From positions 1 to 64,000 of the forward strand of contig DASWII010000024.1 in NCBI GenBank assembly GCA_036397755.1: DNA of 64,000 nt. Reading direction: 5' to 3'. The position numbers and the translations under genes are program-made. Shown one piece after another: positions 18,604 through 27,107 of the stretch. The stretch comes from CAMYLY01 sp036397755 (GTDB taxonomy: Bacteria; Gemmatimonadota; Gemmatimonadetes; Gemmatimonadales; GWC2-71-9). Within the stretch, counting starts at the first letter, position 1. The number at the start of each line of letters is the position of its first letter. Under the pieces are notes generated by a model. That model did not search any database. It had not been told where the DNA came from and was given only the letters and a program-made list of their open reading frames with translations.

Positions 18604-19778
18604 CCCGGCGCCCGTGGCCGGCGACCGGCGTACCGGCGCCCAGCCAGGGGGCGTCCATCGGGGTTGGCGGCGTAGCGCCATGCGGAACGCGGCCCACTCA
18701 CCAACGTCAGCTGATCCAGCCAGTATGCCTTGTCGTCGCGCACCGCGATCACCATTTTGCCAAAGTCCTCCTCACGCTGGGCGCGGTGATAGCGCATGTA
18801 CACGTGCTCGTCATCCACACCCACGACCTCGATCTTGCCCGAGGCGTGCGACATCACGAACCGCGCGCGCTTCGCGAGACCGGACACGCGGCGTTGGGCG
18901 TCCGTGAACAAATGCCACCCTTCAACGAGCGGCACCTCGAAGGGGAGGTTCCCCGCGGTCGGGCGACCCTGAAACACGTAGTAGGGCGGACACGCCGCAA
19001 AGGAGAGCTCCCGGAATAGCGCCGCCAACGTCGCCGCCCGGTCATTCACCCCGCGAATAATCGGGCACTGGTTGACGATGCCGACCCCCGCGCCCAGCAG
19101 ACGCCCCATGGCCTCCCGGGCCTCGCTCGTCAGTTCACGCGGATGGTCGAAGTGATTCATCACGTAGATCCGCATGCCCGACCGGCAGTATTCGGCAAGC
19201 AACTCGACGAGTCCGGGATCGTCGAGCACACGGAACGGGTTGAACGCCAGCATCTTGCTCCCGATCCGAACGATCCGCACGTGGGGCACCGCCGTCACGT
19301 CGCTCAGAATCCGCTCGATGCGCTTGGTGGAGAGGATGAGTGGATCCCCACCCGTCAGCAGCACGTTGGTGATCTCCTCGTGCTCCTGGATGTAGTGGAG
19401 GCCCGGACGATAGTCGAGCGACGCATCGTCGTTATCGTTCATGAACAGGCGCTTGCGGAAGCAGTAGCGGCAGTAGGCGCCGCAGACCTCATTCACCAAC
19501 AACAGCGCCGTGTCGCTGTACTTGTGCTGGCAACCGCGCACGGGCGTATAGTGTGCTTCGTGGCTCGCGTCCAACTCGCCCCACTCGGTCAGTTCCTGCT
19601 CGTGCGGCACCACCAAACGGCGCAACGGATCGCGGGGATCGTCCCAGTCGATCAGACCGATGTAGTAGTCGTTCACACGAAAGGCGAAACGCTCGGCGAC
19701 GGGTGCGAGCCGGCGGCGTTCGTCGGGAGGGAGCTGGGCAAGCCGTGCAAGGCTCGTGATATGGCGGACTCGTGTCAC
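18588..19778 (-). CDS. kamA: Lysine 2,3-aminomutase family radical SAM enzyme
   Basis: A 396-residue KamA-family radical-SAM/PLP enzyme that moves the alpha-amino group of lysine to the beta position. The iron-sulphur motif CxxxCxxC is at Cys99, Cys103 and Cys106 (CGAYCRYC). LTGGDPLIL is the SAM-binding GGDP motif, and the PLP lysine is likely in SHASGKIEVVG. The length fits KamA better than the shorter EF-P-modifying EpmB, and no EpmA-like gene is near. The C-terminal tail is Arg/Pro-rich. Product use (beta-lysine as osmolyte, or lysine fermentation) cannot be decided here. Confidence 0.88.
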   Translation of the reverse strand: MTRVRHITSLARLAQLPPDERRRLAPVAERFAFRVNDYYIGLIDWDDPRDPLRRLVVPHEQELTEWGELDASHEAHYTPVRGCQHKYSDTALLLVNEVCGAYCRYCFRKRLFMNDNDDASLDYRPGLHYIQEHEEITNVLLTGGDPLILSTKRIERILSDVTAVPHVRIVRIGSKMLAFNPFRVLDDPGLVELLAEYCRSGMRIYVMNHFDHPRELTSEAREAMGRLLGAGVGIVNQCPIIRGVNDRAATLAALFRELSFAACPPYYVFQGRPTAGNLPFEVPLVEGWHLFTDAQRRVSGLAKRARFVMSHASGKIEVVGVDDEHVYMRYHRAQREEDFGKMVIAVRDDKAYWLDQLTLVSGPRSAWRYAANPDGRPLAGRRYAGRRPRAPGQPSS

Positions 19779-19901
19779 AGGCCGCTCCTGTGGTAGCTAG
19801 AATTCGTTGGGTTGCGTGCGCTAGCGATCCTCTTCGTTCTCGGGTTCTGCGGACCCGCCGCTGGACACCTGATAAGTGAAATCGAAACGGGCGACCCCAC
19901 A

Positions 19902-20825
19902 ATGGCAACCTCTCGACGGATCCTCCTCACCGGCGCAACAGGGCTCATCGGCCGTGGGGTCGTCCAAAGGCTTGCCGCACAAGGAGATACGTGTGTAGTG
20001 ATTTCCCGCGGCTCGCGCGACCCGTGGAGCCTGAGCAACGTGAAGGTCGTCGCGGCCGACCCGACGCAGTCCGGCGACTGGCAGGCCCTCGTGGACGGTA
20101 CCCACGGCGTCATCAACCTCGCCGGGGCCCGCCTCGTGGAGCCACCGAAGCGATGGACCTCCCGGCAGCGGGCGATCCTCCGCGCGAGCCGAGTGGACAC
20201 CACCGCAAGACTCGCCGAGGCGGTGTTGGCGGCCCCGACACCGCCCGGCGTCTTCCTCAGCGGATCGGCCGTCGGGTACTACGGCAACCGGGGCGACGAG
20301 CCCGTGGGCGAGACCGCCGGTGCGGGAACCGATTTCCTCGCGAGACTTTGCGAAGAGTGGGAAACGGCCGCCCGCCCCGCTGCCCGGCGGACACGGGTCG
20401 TGTGGTTGCGAACGGGACTGGTCCTGGCCGCGAACGACGGCTTCCTCGCGCCGATGCTTCCGTTCTTTCGCTTAGGGCTCGGCACCGGATGGGCCGATGG
20501 TTCGGGGTGGCTGTCGTGGATTCACCGCGCCGACGAGGTCGGGCTGATCCAGGCGGCGCTGGACGACGAGCGCTACGCCGGCGCGCTCAACTGCACGGCG
20601 CCCGAACCCGTCACCGTCGCGCAATTCACCGAACTCCTGGCGGCTGCCCTCCGCCGCCCCACGTTCCTTCCGAACATCCCGGGTGCTCTGCTGCGGGTGG
20701 GTCTCGGCGAGGCTGCCGACGTGTTGTTGCACCTGCAGCGTGTCCTGCCGGAACGCGCGCTACAGCTGGGATACCCATTCCGCCACCCGACACTCGCGGC
20801 GGCCCTGCGAGACGTGCTGGCATAA
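19902..20825 (+). CDS. TIGR01777 family NAD(P)-binding epimerase-like protein
   Basis: A 307-residue short-chain-dehydrogenase-like protein of the TIGR01777 family (YfcH/SulA-like). The nucleotide-binding glycine motif GATGLIGRG is at the N-terminus. VINLAGARL, FLSGSAVGYYG and the C-terminal ALLRVGLGEAADVLL segments are family hallmarks. ATG 19902 is chosen; an upstream TTG at 19812 would add 30 residues that the fold does not need. The biochemical role is unknown. The gene stands alone, divergent from kamA and convergent with the ERR-rich gene. Confidence 0.88.
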   Translation: MATSRRILLTGATGLIGRGVVQRLAAQGDTCVVISRGSRDPWSLSNVKVVAADPTQSGDWQALVDGTHGVINLAGARLVEPPKRWTSRQRAILRASRVDTTARLAEAVLAAPTPPGVFLSGSAVGYYGNRGDEPVGETAGAGTDFLARLCEEWETAARPAARRTRVVWLRTGLVLAANDGFLAPMLPFFRLGLGTGWADGSGWLSWIHRADEVGLIQAALDDERYAGALNCTAPEPVTVAQFTELLAAALRRPTFLPNIPGALLRVGLGEAADVLLHLQRVLPERALQLGYPFRHPTLAAALRDVLA

Positions 20826-20829
20826 AAAG

Positions 20830-20849
20830 GCCGCCTCATGCGAGGCGGC
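20830..20849 (-). terminator. Rho-independent terminator for the ERR-rich gene
   Basis: A perfect 7-bp GC stem (GCCGCCT / AGGCGGC) with a 6-base loop. On the minus strand it is followed by a run of five T. It lies 26 bases beyond the stop of the small Arg/Glu-rich gene, which supports that gene being real and transcribed. Confidence 0.8.
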
Positions 20850-20875
20850 GGCGAGCGCCGGCTCGGCTCCGGAGA

Positions 20876-21136
20876 TTAGACCATCACCCGCCGATCGCGT
20901 CCGCTGCGCCGGTCCTCGAATTCACGACGCTCATCGCCGCGGCGTTCCCATGCCGCGCGGCGTCCGGCCGTGCGCCGGGCCGCCAAGTCTCGTCGCTCGA
21001 CCCCCCGGCGGTCTTCAGGTGTTCGACGCTCGAACTCTCCGCGCCGAATCAGCTGCCTGCGCTCGATCCCGGAACGTTCCACGGCGTGCGAGTCCGGGTT
21101 GGAATGCGGCATGGAAGGATGGGGCTGCATGGCCAC
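20876..21136 (-). CDS. Small ERR/DRR-repeat basic protein
   Basis: An 86-residue low-complexity protein built from repeated xERR/xDRR units (GIERRQ, EFERRTPEDRR, VERRDLAARR, WERRGDERREFEDRRSGRDRR). It is extremely rich in Arg and Glu/Asp with almost no hydrophobic core, so it should be disordered or form a single charged helix. A nucleic-acid or membrane-surface binding role is possible. Short GxDRR-type motifs are known at the ends of some bacterial proteins, but I do not recognise a named family for the whole. The gene has its own strong terminator 26 bases after its stop. The next gene upstream on the same strand is the small membrane protein. Confidence 0.6.
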   Translation of the reverse strand: MAMQPHPSMPHSNPDSHAVERSGIERRQLIRRGEFERRTPEDRRGVERRDLAARRTAGRRAAWERRGDERREFEDRRSGRDRRVMV

Positions 21137-21238
21137 TCCCAGGGAAAAACGTCGGATCGGCGCTCAGATGGAAGATATGAAAACCGGCATGGCGCGCAAC
21201 TCTCGCCGGCGTCGACTCGACGGTGCCGACGGCCAGCT

Positions 21239-21514
21239 TCACCAGGCGGTTGGCAACCGCTTCTGGTCCTTCACACCGCTGCGGACGCCGAGGCCGACGC
21301 CCGCACCGAGAATCAGCCCCGAGATCTTCGTCACGATGGGGAGCAAGGCTCCCACAGGCATGGCCGCGATACCCACCACGGCACCGACCAAGATCGGCAC
21401 AGCCGGGTGTTTCACCGCATCGACGAACCGCAAACGAGATCGCACGAAGCGGCGGGTTTGGTAGTATCCGTACGCCGTCGCACCACCGGTCAGCACCAGC
21501 CAAAGCCATTCCAT
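21239..21514 (-). CDS. Small glycine-rich membrane protein
   Basis: A 91-residue protein starting at 21514, where a strong GGAGGAG Shine-Dalgarno precedes the ATG. It has an N-terminal membrane helix (EWLWLVLTGGATAYGYY), a basic stretch (RRFVRSRLRF), and one or two further hydrophobic glycine-rich segments (PILVGAVVGIAAMPVGALL, GLILGAGVGLGV). No family is recognised. It may form a short unit with the ERR-rich gene 102 bases downstream. Confidence 0.6.
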   Translation of the reverse strand: MEWLWLVLTGGATAYGYYQTRRFVRSRLRFVDAVKHPAVPILVGAVVGIAAMPVGALLPIVTKISGLILGAGVGLGVRSGVKDQKRLPTAW

Positions 21515-21609
21515 GATATTGTCTCCTCCTGCAACATACGACGAGAGCCGGTGCCGGAGGGTTTCAGCCAAGAGACGCCGGAAGACGACCTACAAGGGGA
21601 AAAGACTGC

Positions 21610-21636
21610 AGAGGACGTTCGGAAACATCGTCCTCT
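21610..21636 (-). terminator. Terminator of the tRNA pair
   Basis: A perfect 8-bp stem (AGAGGACG / CGTCCTCT) with an 11-base loop. On the minus strand it is followed within a few bases by TCTTTTCC. It lies 16 bases past the end of tRNA-Thr, so it probably ends the tRNA-Leu/tRNA-Thr transcript. Confidence 0.65.
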
Positions 21637-21651
21637 ACCGTCTTCTGCCAG

Positions 21652-21723
21652 AGCCACCGGTCGGAATTGAACCGACGACCGCTCGATTACGAATCGAGAG
21701 CTCTACCGCTGAGCTACGGTGGC
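21652..21723 (-). tRNA. tRNA-Thr (anticodon CGT)
   Basis: A complete 72-base cloverleaf on the minus strand. It has a 7-bp acceptor stem (GCCACCG/CGGTGGC), a D-arm with the GCTC/GAGC stem, anticodon stem CTCGA/TCGAG with loop TTCGTAA (anticodon CGT, reading ACG), and a T-arm GTCGG-TTCAATT-CCGAC. The 3' CCA is not encoded. Confidence 0.95.
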
Positions 21724-21745
21724 GAGCCACGGATTTCCGCGGTCA

Positions 21746-21827
21746 TGCCCTGGCCCGGATTCGAACCGGGACGGCTTGCGCCACTGCCCCCTCAAGACAG
21801 CGTGTCTACCAGTTTCACCACCAGGGC
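21746..21827 (-). tRNA. tRNA-Leu (anticodon GAG)
   Basis: A complete 82-base type II tRNA on the minus strand. The acceptor stem is GCCCTGG/CCAGGGC, anticodon stem CTGTC/GGCAG with loop TTGAGGG (anticodon GAG, reading CTC and CTT), a long variable arm with GGC/GCC pairing, and T-loop TTCGAAT. The 3' CCA is not encoded. It is 22 bases upstream of tRNA-Thr. Confidence 0.95.
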
Positions 21828-21911
21828 GCCTCCCGCAACCTGCGGCGGGCACGGAACATATGCGGGTAACGGCTCGACGGTCAACGGTGGACGGGCCCTC
21901 CGGACACCGCC

Positions 21912-23147
21912 CTAGTCCCTCCCCATCACGACCCGCAACTCCTGGTGCGCGGCGCGGAGCGCGGCCTCGACCCGGTCCGGCGATTCGCCGGCCGCGGTGA
22001 TGAACCCGAGGTATCGCGACTCCTCAGGCAGCGTTCGGAGCGATTGCCCCGGATGTACCGTGATCTCCACACTGCGAACGCGGGGCACGGCGAGCGCTCT
22101 CTCCACTCCCTCCACACGGCTGAGCCACCCAGGCTGCGGAATCGGAACCATCATCACGCCGGACGCCTCGGACTCCCGCTGGGGCGGCACATCGATACGA
22201 CTCAGCGCCGCGCCGATCACGATGTCCTCCAGCGACACATCGCCGGACGGCCCGAACCGCAGCGCGCGCGCGCAGCGGCCACCGATCGAGCGTGCCGCCA
22301 GCTCGACGAGCCAGGGGCCGGCATCGTTGTGGCGCAGCTCCACGTGGACGGGGCCGTGCGTCAACCCAAGCGCCGCCACCGCCCGCGCGGCGCACTCCAG
22401 AAGCGCCTTCTGAACATCCGCCGACGCGCGGCTTGGCGTCGTGTAGATCGTCTCCTCGAAGAATGGGCCGTCCAACGGATCGGGCTTGTCGAACAGCGCC
22501 AGTTGGTGGAGCTGCCCGGCCACCACGAGGCCTTCCAACGCATACTCCGGTCCTGCGACGAAGCTCTCCACCAGAAAGTGCTTCGCGTCGTCCGTCGTGC
22601 GCACGTCAGGTTCCCGGAGAATCGCCAGCAGCCGAGCGTGGGCGCGGGTGAACTCCTCGGCGGAGTCGGCGCGCATGACCCCCCGACTCGCCGAGAGATG
22701 GAGCGGCTTGAGCACAACCGGGAAGGCCAGCGAGCCCGCCAGGGCAACCGGATCGTCGTCAATCGAGATCCGACGGAAGTCCGGCACGGGTACGCCCGCT
22801 TGGCCCAGGATGGCACGCTGCCGGTATTTGCTTCCCGCGGCGGCCGCGGCGTCGGGACTGTGATGTGGCAGCCCTAACGCATCGGCAATCCTCGCGGCGA
22901 CGACCACCGTGCCATCGTCGACGCCGACGACGCCGTGCAACGGGTGCGTGGCGGCGAACCGTACGGCCGCCTCCACCGCCGCTGCAAGGTCGCCGAACTC
23001 CAGGGTGAGCAACCCCGGATCTCCCGCGGTCGCGAGGGTGCTGTCCAGCTCCGAGGCGACCGTAAGGTCGACGCCGAGCCGCCGGGCCGCTTCGACGAAC
23101 GCCTCGGTGCGGTAGCTGGAGGTGGGAATGAGGAGGAGGAGACGCAC
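21912..23147 (-). CDS. ATP-grasp domain enzyme (carboxylate-amine/thiol ligase type)
   Basis: A 411-residue ATP-grasp protein. The N-terminal preATP-grasp Rossmann part (LLLLIPTSSYRTEAFVEAA) is followed by the ATP-grasp core: FPVVLKPLHLSASRGV for the nucleotide lysine and glycine loop, FLVESFVAGPEYALEG for the adenine hinge, and HVELRHNDAGPWLVELAAR for the metal-ligand region. A C-terminal lid with repeated VxG/VExxL segments resembles the biotin-carboxylase-type ligases. It should join a carboxylate to an amine or thiol; the substrate is unknown. It lies 32 bases downstream of the Nfu gene on the same strand. Confidence 0.82.
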   Translation of the reverse strand: MRLLLLIPTSSYRTEAFVEAARRLGVDLTVASELDSTLATAGDPGLLTLEFGDLAAAVEAAVRFAATHPLHGVVGVDDGTVVVAARIADALGLPHHSPDAAAAAGSKYRQRAILGQAGVPVPDFRRISIDDDPVALAGSLAFPVVLKPLHLSASRGVMRADSAEEFTRAHARLLAILREPDVRTTDDAKHFLVESFVAGPEYALEGLVVAGQLHQLALFDKPDPLDGPFFEETIYTTPSRASADVQKALLECAARAVAALGLTHGPVHVELRHNDAGPWLVELAARSIGGRCARALRFGPSGDVSLEDIVIGAALSRIDVPPQRESEASGVMMVPIPQPGWLSRVEGVERALAVPRVRSVEITVHPGQSLRTLPEESRYLGFITAAGESPDRVEAALRAAHQELRVVMGRD

Positions 23148-23179
23148 GGCTCATGGATCCCGGGCGAGCCGGGAGACGG

Positions 23180-23767
23180 TCACTTCGTGGACGCTGAGAA
23201 GTACGGATTCGCGCCGGACGAGTGATCGGTCACGTCCTTGACTCCCTTGACAGCGGGCAACCGGCGTTTGAGCGTCGCCTCGATCCCCTGCCGCAACGTG
23301 ACCGTCGCCATCCCACAGCCCTGGCATCCGCCCATCATGCGCACCACCACCGTGCCGTCCTGCACATCGAGCAGATCCACCCGGCCCCCGTGCTGCGCCA
23401 CAGCCGGGTTGATCTCCACGCGAAACAGGTCCTGCACCACGTCATACATCTCGTCGTCGTCATCCGTGGCGCTGGTGGACGCCACGACCGCCGGCACGGC
23501 CGCGGCCCGCTCCAAGGCATAGCGCACCTGCGGCTCGAGCCCGGCCCACGAGCACGACCCGTCCTGCACCACGGTAACCGCGCCGCCCGCCACGACGACC
23601 TCGCAGACGCCCGGCACCGCGAGCACGGCCGCCGCCACCGGTACATCCGCGACATCGTCACCGTCGCGGAATTTCCGCGCGCTCCGCGGCGCGATCTCCC
23701 GATCGAGAACGAACTTGCGACGCAAGTCGTCCAGTGGTTCGGTGGTGATCGTGAGCGTCGGTTGCAT
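23180..23767 (-). CDS. Nfu-type iron-sulphur cluster scaffold
   Basis: A 195-residue protein. The N-terminal half is an Nfu_N-like domain (LTITTEPLDDLRRKF, then FRDGDDVADVPVAAAVLAVPGV). The C-terminal half is the NifU C-terminal domain with the cluster-binding CxxC (GGCQGCGMA) and the conserved NPAVAQHGG segment. It delivers [4Fe-4S] clusters to client apoproteins such as radical-SAM enzymes and, plausibly, the benzoyl-CoA reductase elsewhere in this window. ATG 23767 is chosen. It may be co-transcribed with the ATP-grasp gene. Confidence 0.9.
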   Translation of the reverse strand: MQPTLTITTEPLDDLRRKFVLDREIAPRSARKFRDGDDVADVPVAAAVLAVPGVCEVVVAGGAVTVVQDGSCSWAGLEPQVRYALERAAAVPAVVASTSATDDDDEMYDVVQDLFRVEINPAVAQHGGRVDLLDVQDGTVVVRMMGGCQGCGMATVTLRQGIEATLKRRLPAVKGVKDVTDHSSGANPYFSASTK

Positions 23768-23792
23768 AGACTGTAAACTAATCGGAAACGAC

Positions 23793-23834
23793 CGAGGACG
23801 ACCCACGGCACGCCCTCGGCGTCCGTCGTCCTCG
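23793..23834 (-). terminator. Inverted repeat after the BNR propeller gene
   Basis: Two perfect 10-base arms (23793-23802 and 23825-23834) with a 22-base interval. The repeat lies between the stop of the upstream propeller gene and the start of the Nfu gene, both on the minus strand. The T-tract is weak, so this is a probable but not certain terminator. Confidence 0.45.
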
Positions 23835-23866
23835 ATCATCCTCCACCGTCCTCTTCGGCTCGGGCC

Positions 23867-26800
23867 TTACGGAATCGGCCGTTCCTCCCGAACAACGATC
23901 GGGCTGAGACCGTTGCTCTCGAGTAGCTCGTTCAGCCGGCGCAGATCGGTCTCGATGATGACCTGCAGCCTGTTCAACTGCACCTGGAGCCGCCCGCTCA
24001 GGTCCTCGAACACCTGACGGGACTGTTCTGTCGGTGGCCCTTCGCCACTCTCCACCACTCCGAGCAGCGACGCGATCTTGTTGTTCAGCTTGATCGGGAA
24101 GTTGAGCGGATCCTGGCTCGATTCATTCCGTACTTGATAGACCTCCTCCTCCACGGCACCGAGGTTGGTGTTCACCACCGCCCCCTGCTGCTCGACCGCC
24201 CGCACGTCGGTCTGTGCGAGTCGGTCGCCCACCTCGGCTTTCACCTTGCGGATCTCAATGATCGCCTCGTTGGCGTCGGTGACCCGATCGCGAATCTGCA
24301 TTGCCAGGTCGAAACGCTGCTGCAGCTGCGCGATCGTCACGCCCTCGAGGCGCGAATCCATGCGGATCTCGAAGTCACGCGTCTGCACGACCTCACCGGC
24401 GGTCATGCGCACTTGATACCGTCCGGGCACCGCCAGTGGACCGATCGGCCCGGCTGCCCAGAAAATGCGGCCTTCGAAATCCGTCCACGCGGGGAAGCGC
24501 ATGTTCCACGTGAACGAGTGCGAGCCCGCCTTGGCGGATGGCGTACGGTTACCGCCACCCCCAAAGAAGCCGAACCCCCCGCCGCCTCCTTGCTGCGGGC
24601 GATCTTGCGGCGTTCCCGTGTAGGTTTGGATCACGTCGCCGGAGGCATCCAGGAACTCGAGCGTCAGCGTGTCGGCGTCGCTTGCGAGGTAGTAGAACAC
24701 CTGGACGCCGAAATCGACCCCGCGCACCGGATCGGCCGGATCGAACAGATACGCTTCGCCCTGCGCGACCGCGTCACTCATCTGCCGGAGCACGCCGATG
24801 TTGTTCATCATCCAGAACGATCGCCCGTGCGTCGCGATCACCAGGTCGTTCTCTTCCACCACGAGGTCGGAGACTTGGACGACCGGGAGATTCCGGGCGA
24901 GCGACTGCCAGGACGTCCCGTCGTCCCACGACACATACACGGTGCGCTCCGACGCCGCATAGAGGAGGCCCGGGCGGGCTGGATCTTCGCGCACCGAGCG
25001 AATGAAATCGTCACCGGGAATCCCGCTCACGATCTTCGTCCACGTGGCGCCGAAGTCCGTGGTTTTCCAGACATAGGGCGCCCGATCATTGTCCACGAGA
25101 TAGCGAATGCCGGCGACGTACGCCTTGCCGGGAGTGTGGCGCGATGCCTCGATCGTATTGATGCGCACGAAGTCAGGCGCATCCCGCGGCGTCACGTTCC
25201 GCCACGTGCCGCCACCATTCTGCGTCACGTGCACCAGCCCGTCGTCCGATCCGACCCAAATGACGTTGACGTCATGATAGGACGGCGCGATCGCAAAGAC
25301 GGTCCCGTAGGTCTCCACGCCCGTCTGGTCCTTGGTAATGGGTCCGCCCGACGGCCCGATCGTGGCTGGGTCGGCGCGGGTCAGGTCGTTGGACAACTGT
25401 TGCCAGGACTGGCCCTCGTTGGTGCTCATCCACAGCTTCTGCGTCCCGGTATAGAGCCGCTCCGGATCGACGGGCGAAAACACGATGGGGAACGTCCACT
25501 GGACCCGCTCCCGCATGTCCTTGGACGACTCTCCCATCGGGTTCTCGGGCCAGACGTTCACGGCACGCTCTTCGCCATTGCGATGGTTGTACCGCGACAG
25601 ATACCCCCCGTAACACCCGGCGTAGTAGATGTCCGGATCCTTCGCGTCGTTGGCGATATACCCGCTCTCGCACCCGCCGGCGGTGAAGAACGGCTGGCCC
25701 TGGGCGCTGAGATGGCCCCAGCCCCGACTCGGCACGCAGGCCGTGCTGTTGTCCTGCTGCGCGCCGCAGATGAAGTACGGGTCGTGGTGCGTCGTGGTGA
25801 CGCGGTAGAACTGGGCTGTGGGGAAGTCCTGCTCGGTCCACGTGCGGCCGCCGTTGACCGACACGTTCGCGCCACCATCGTTGGCGTTGATCATCCGATT
25901 CGGATCGCTGGGCGCGATCCACAGGTCGTGGTTGTCGCCGTGCGGCACACCGATGCCCTGATAGGTCGCTCCACCGTCCCGCGACCGGTAGAACCCGGTG
26001 TTCAGCGCATACATGACGTCTGGGTCGAGCGGGTCCGCGTAGATCCGCGTGTAGTAGAACGCCCGCTGTCGCAGCCGCCGCTCCTCGTTCACGCGCTTCC
26101 ATGTGGCCCCCGCGTCGTCGGAACGGAACACGCCGCCATCGTCGTGCTCCACGATCGCCCACACGCGGTAGGGCGCAGCCGGCGACAGCGCCACGCCGAT
26201 CTTGCCGATGAGCCCGGCCTGTGGCAACCCCGGATTGCGGGTGATCTCCGTCCACGTTTCCCCAAAATCGACGCTCTTGAACAGCCCGCTGCCCGGCCCG
26301 CCCGACGACATGCCCCACGATTTGCGCCACGCCTCCCACAGGGCGGCGTACATCACGGCGGGGTTGTGAGGATCGACCGTGAGGTCGACCGCGCCGGTGC
26401 GCTCGTCACGGTACAGCACTTTGCGCCACGACTCGCCGCCATTGGTGGACTTGAAGATCCCCCGCTCGGCGTTGGCGGCGGAGTGCACGCCGAAGGCGGC
26501 CACCCACACGATGTTGCAGTCCTGCGGGTGGATCCGGATGCGCGCGATGTTCTGCGTCGCCACGAGGCCAATGTGCCGCCACGTCCCGCCGCCGTCGGTG
26601 CTCTTGTAGATGCCGTCGCCCTGCTGGATGTTGCCCCGCAGCTGGGTCTCACCGGTGCCCATGTAGACGACGTCGGGATTGGCTTCGCACACCTGCACGG
26701 CGCCCACCGACGCGCTGGTGATCTGGCCGTCGGTGACCGGCTGCCAGGTTTGGCCAGCATCCGTGGTCTTCCACAGTCCGCCGCCCGTCGCGCCGAAGTA

Positions 26801-27001
26801 GAACTCGAGTGGTCTGGCGTCGCTGCCCGCCGCGGCGATGGAACGGCCGCCACGTGCCGGGCCGATGGAGCGCCACTGCAGCGCGTCGGAGAACTTGGAA
26901 TCGTATTGCGCCAACCCCTGCCCGACGGTGAGCATGTAGGCCAACACCACGAGCGCAAACACTCGAGCGCCACCCAGCCCACCTCTACCGACGTTTCGCA
27001 T
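23867..27001 (-). CDS. Giant secreted BNR/sortilin-type propeller protein
   Basis: A 1044-residue exported protein with a signal peptide ending at QGLAQ. Residues about 40-760 are a large beta-propeller of the VPS10/sortilin N-terminal type, with many Asp-box repeats (STDGGGTW, STNGGESW, SDDAGATW, STNEGQSW, TTDFGATW). It then has a Gly/Phe-rich linker (about residues 815-830), an Ig-like part (SFTWNMRFPAWTDF), and a C-terminal helical bundle rich in Gln, Leu and Arg. Such proteins are often annotated as glycosyl hydrolases, but no sialidase catalytic triad is evident. The role is probably extracellular polymer binding or processing. A second member lies at 29.6 kb. Confidence 0.85.
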   Translation of the reverse strand: MRNVGRGGLGGARVFALVVLAYMLTVGQGLAQYDSKFSDALQWRSIGPARGGRSIAAAGSDARPLEFYFGATGGGLWKTTDAGQTWQPVTDGQITSASVGAVQVCEANPDVVYMGTGETQLRGNIQQGDGIYKSTDGGGTWRHIGLVATQNIARIRIHPQDCNIVWVAAFGVHSAANAERGIFKSTNGGESWRKVLYRDERTGAVDLTVDPHNPAVMYAALWEAWRKSWGMSSGGPGSGLFKSVDFGETWTEITRNPGLPQAGLIGKIGVALSPAAPYRVWAIVEHDDGGVFRSDDAGATWKRVNEERRLRQRAFYYTRIYADPLDPDVMYALNTGFYRSRDGGATYQGIGVPHGDNHDLWIAPSDPNRMINANDGGANVSVNGGRTWTEQDFPTAQFYRVTTTHHDPYFICGAQQDNSTACVPSRGWGHLSAQGQPFFTAGGCESGYIANDAKDPDIYYAGCYGGYLSRYNHRNGEERAVNVWPENPMGESSKDMRERVQWTFPIVFSPVDPERLYTGTQKLWMSTNEGQSWQQLSNDLTRADPATIGPSGGPITKDQTGVETYGTVFAIAPSYHDVNVIWVGSDDGLVHVTQNGGGTWRNVTPRDAPDFVRINTIEASRHTPGKAYVAGIRYLVDNDRAPYVWKTTDFGATWTKIVSGIPGDDFIRSVREDPARPGLLYAASERTVYVSWDDGTSWQSLARNLPVVQVSDLVVEENDLVIATHGRSFWMMNNIGVLRQMSDAVAQGEAYLFDPADPVRGVDFGVQVFYYLASDADTLTLEFLDASGDVIQTYTGTPQDRPQQGGGGGFGFFGGGGNRTPSAKAGSHSFTWNMRFPAWTDFEGRIFWAAGPIGPLAVPGRYQVRMTAGEVVQTRDFEIRMDSRLEGVTIAQLQQRFDLAMQIRDRVTDANEAIIEIRKVKAEVGDRLAQTDVRAVEQQGAVVNTNLGAVEEEVYQVRNESSQDPLNFPIKLNNKIASLLGVVESGEGPPTEQSRQVFEDLSGRLQVQLNRLQVIIETDLRRLNELLESNGLSPIVVREERPIP

Positions 27002-27107
27002 CGCGAGAACTCCGCGTTGAGATTGTGGAAGGAGGGAGATTGTACTGCCCCAATCCAGACGCGGCTAGGGTGCGCGAGCGCGAAGCCGTACGAACGCGGC
27101 CGCGCCC

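Noticed and set aside
23793..23834. Possible repeat element or attachment site
   Set aside because: It is a single inverted repeat between genes with no copy elsewhere that I can see; a terminator is simpler.
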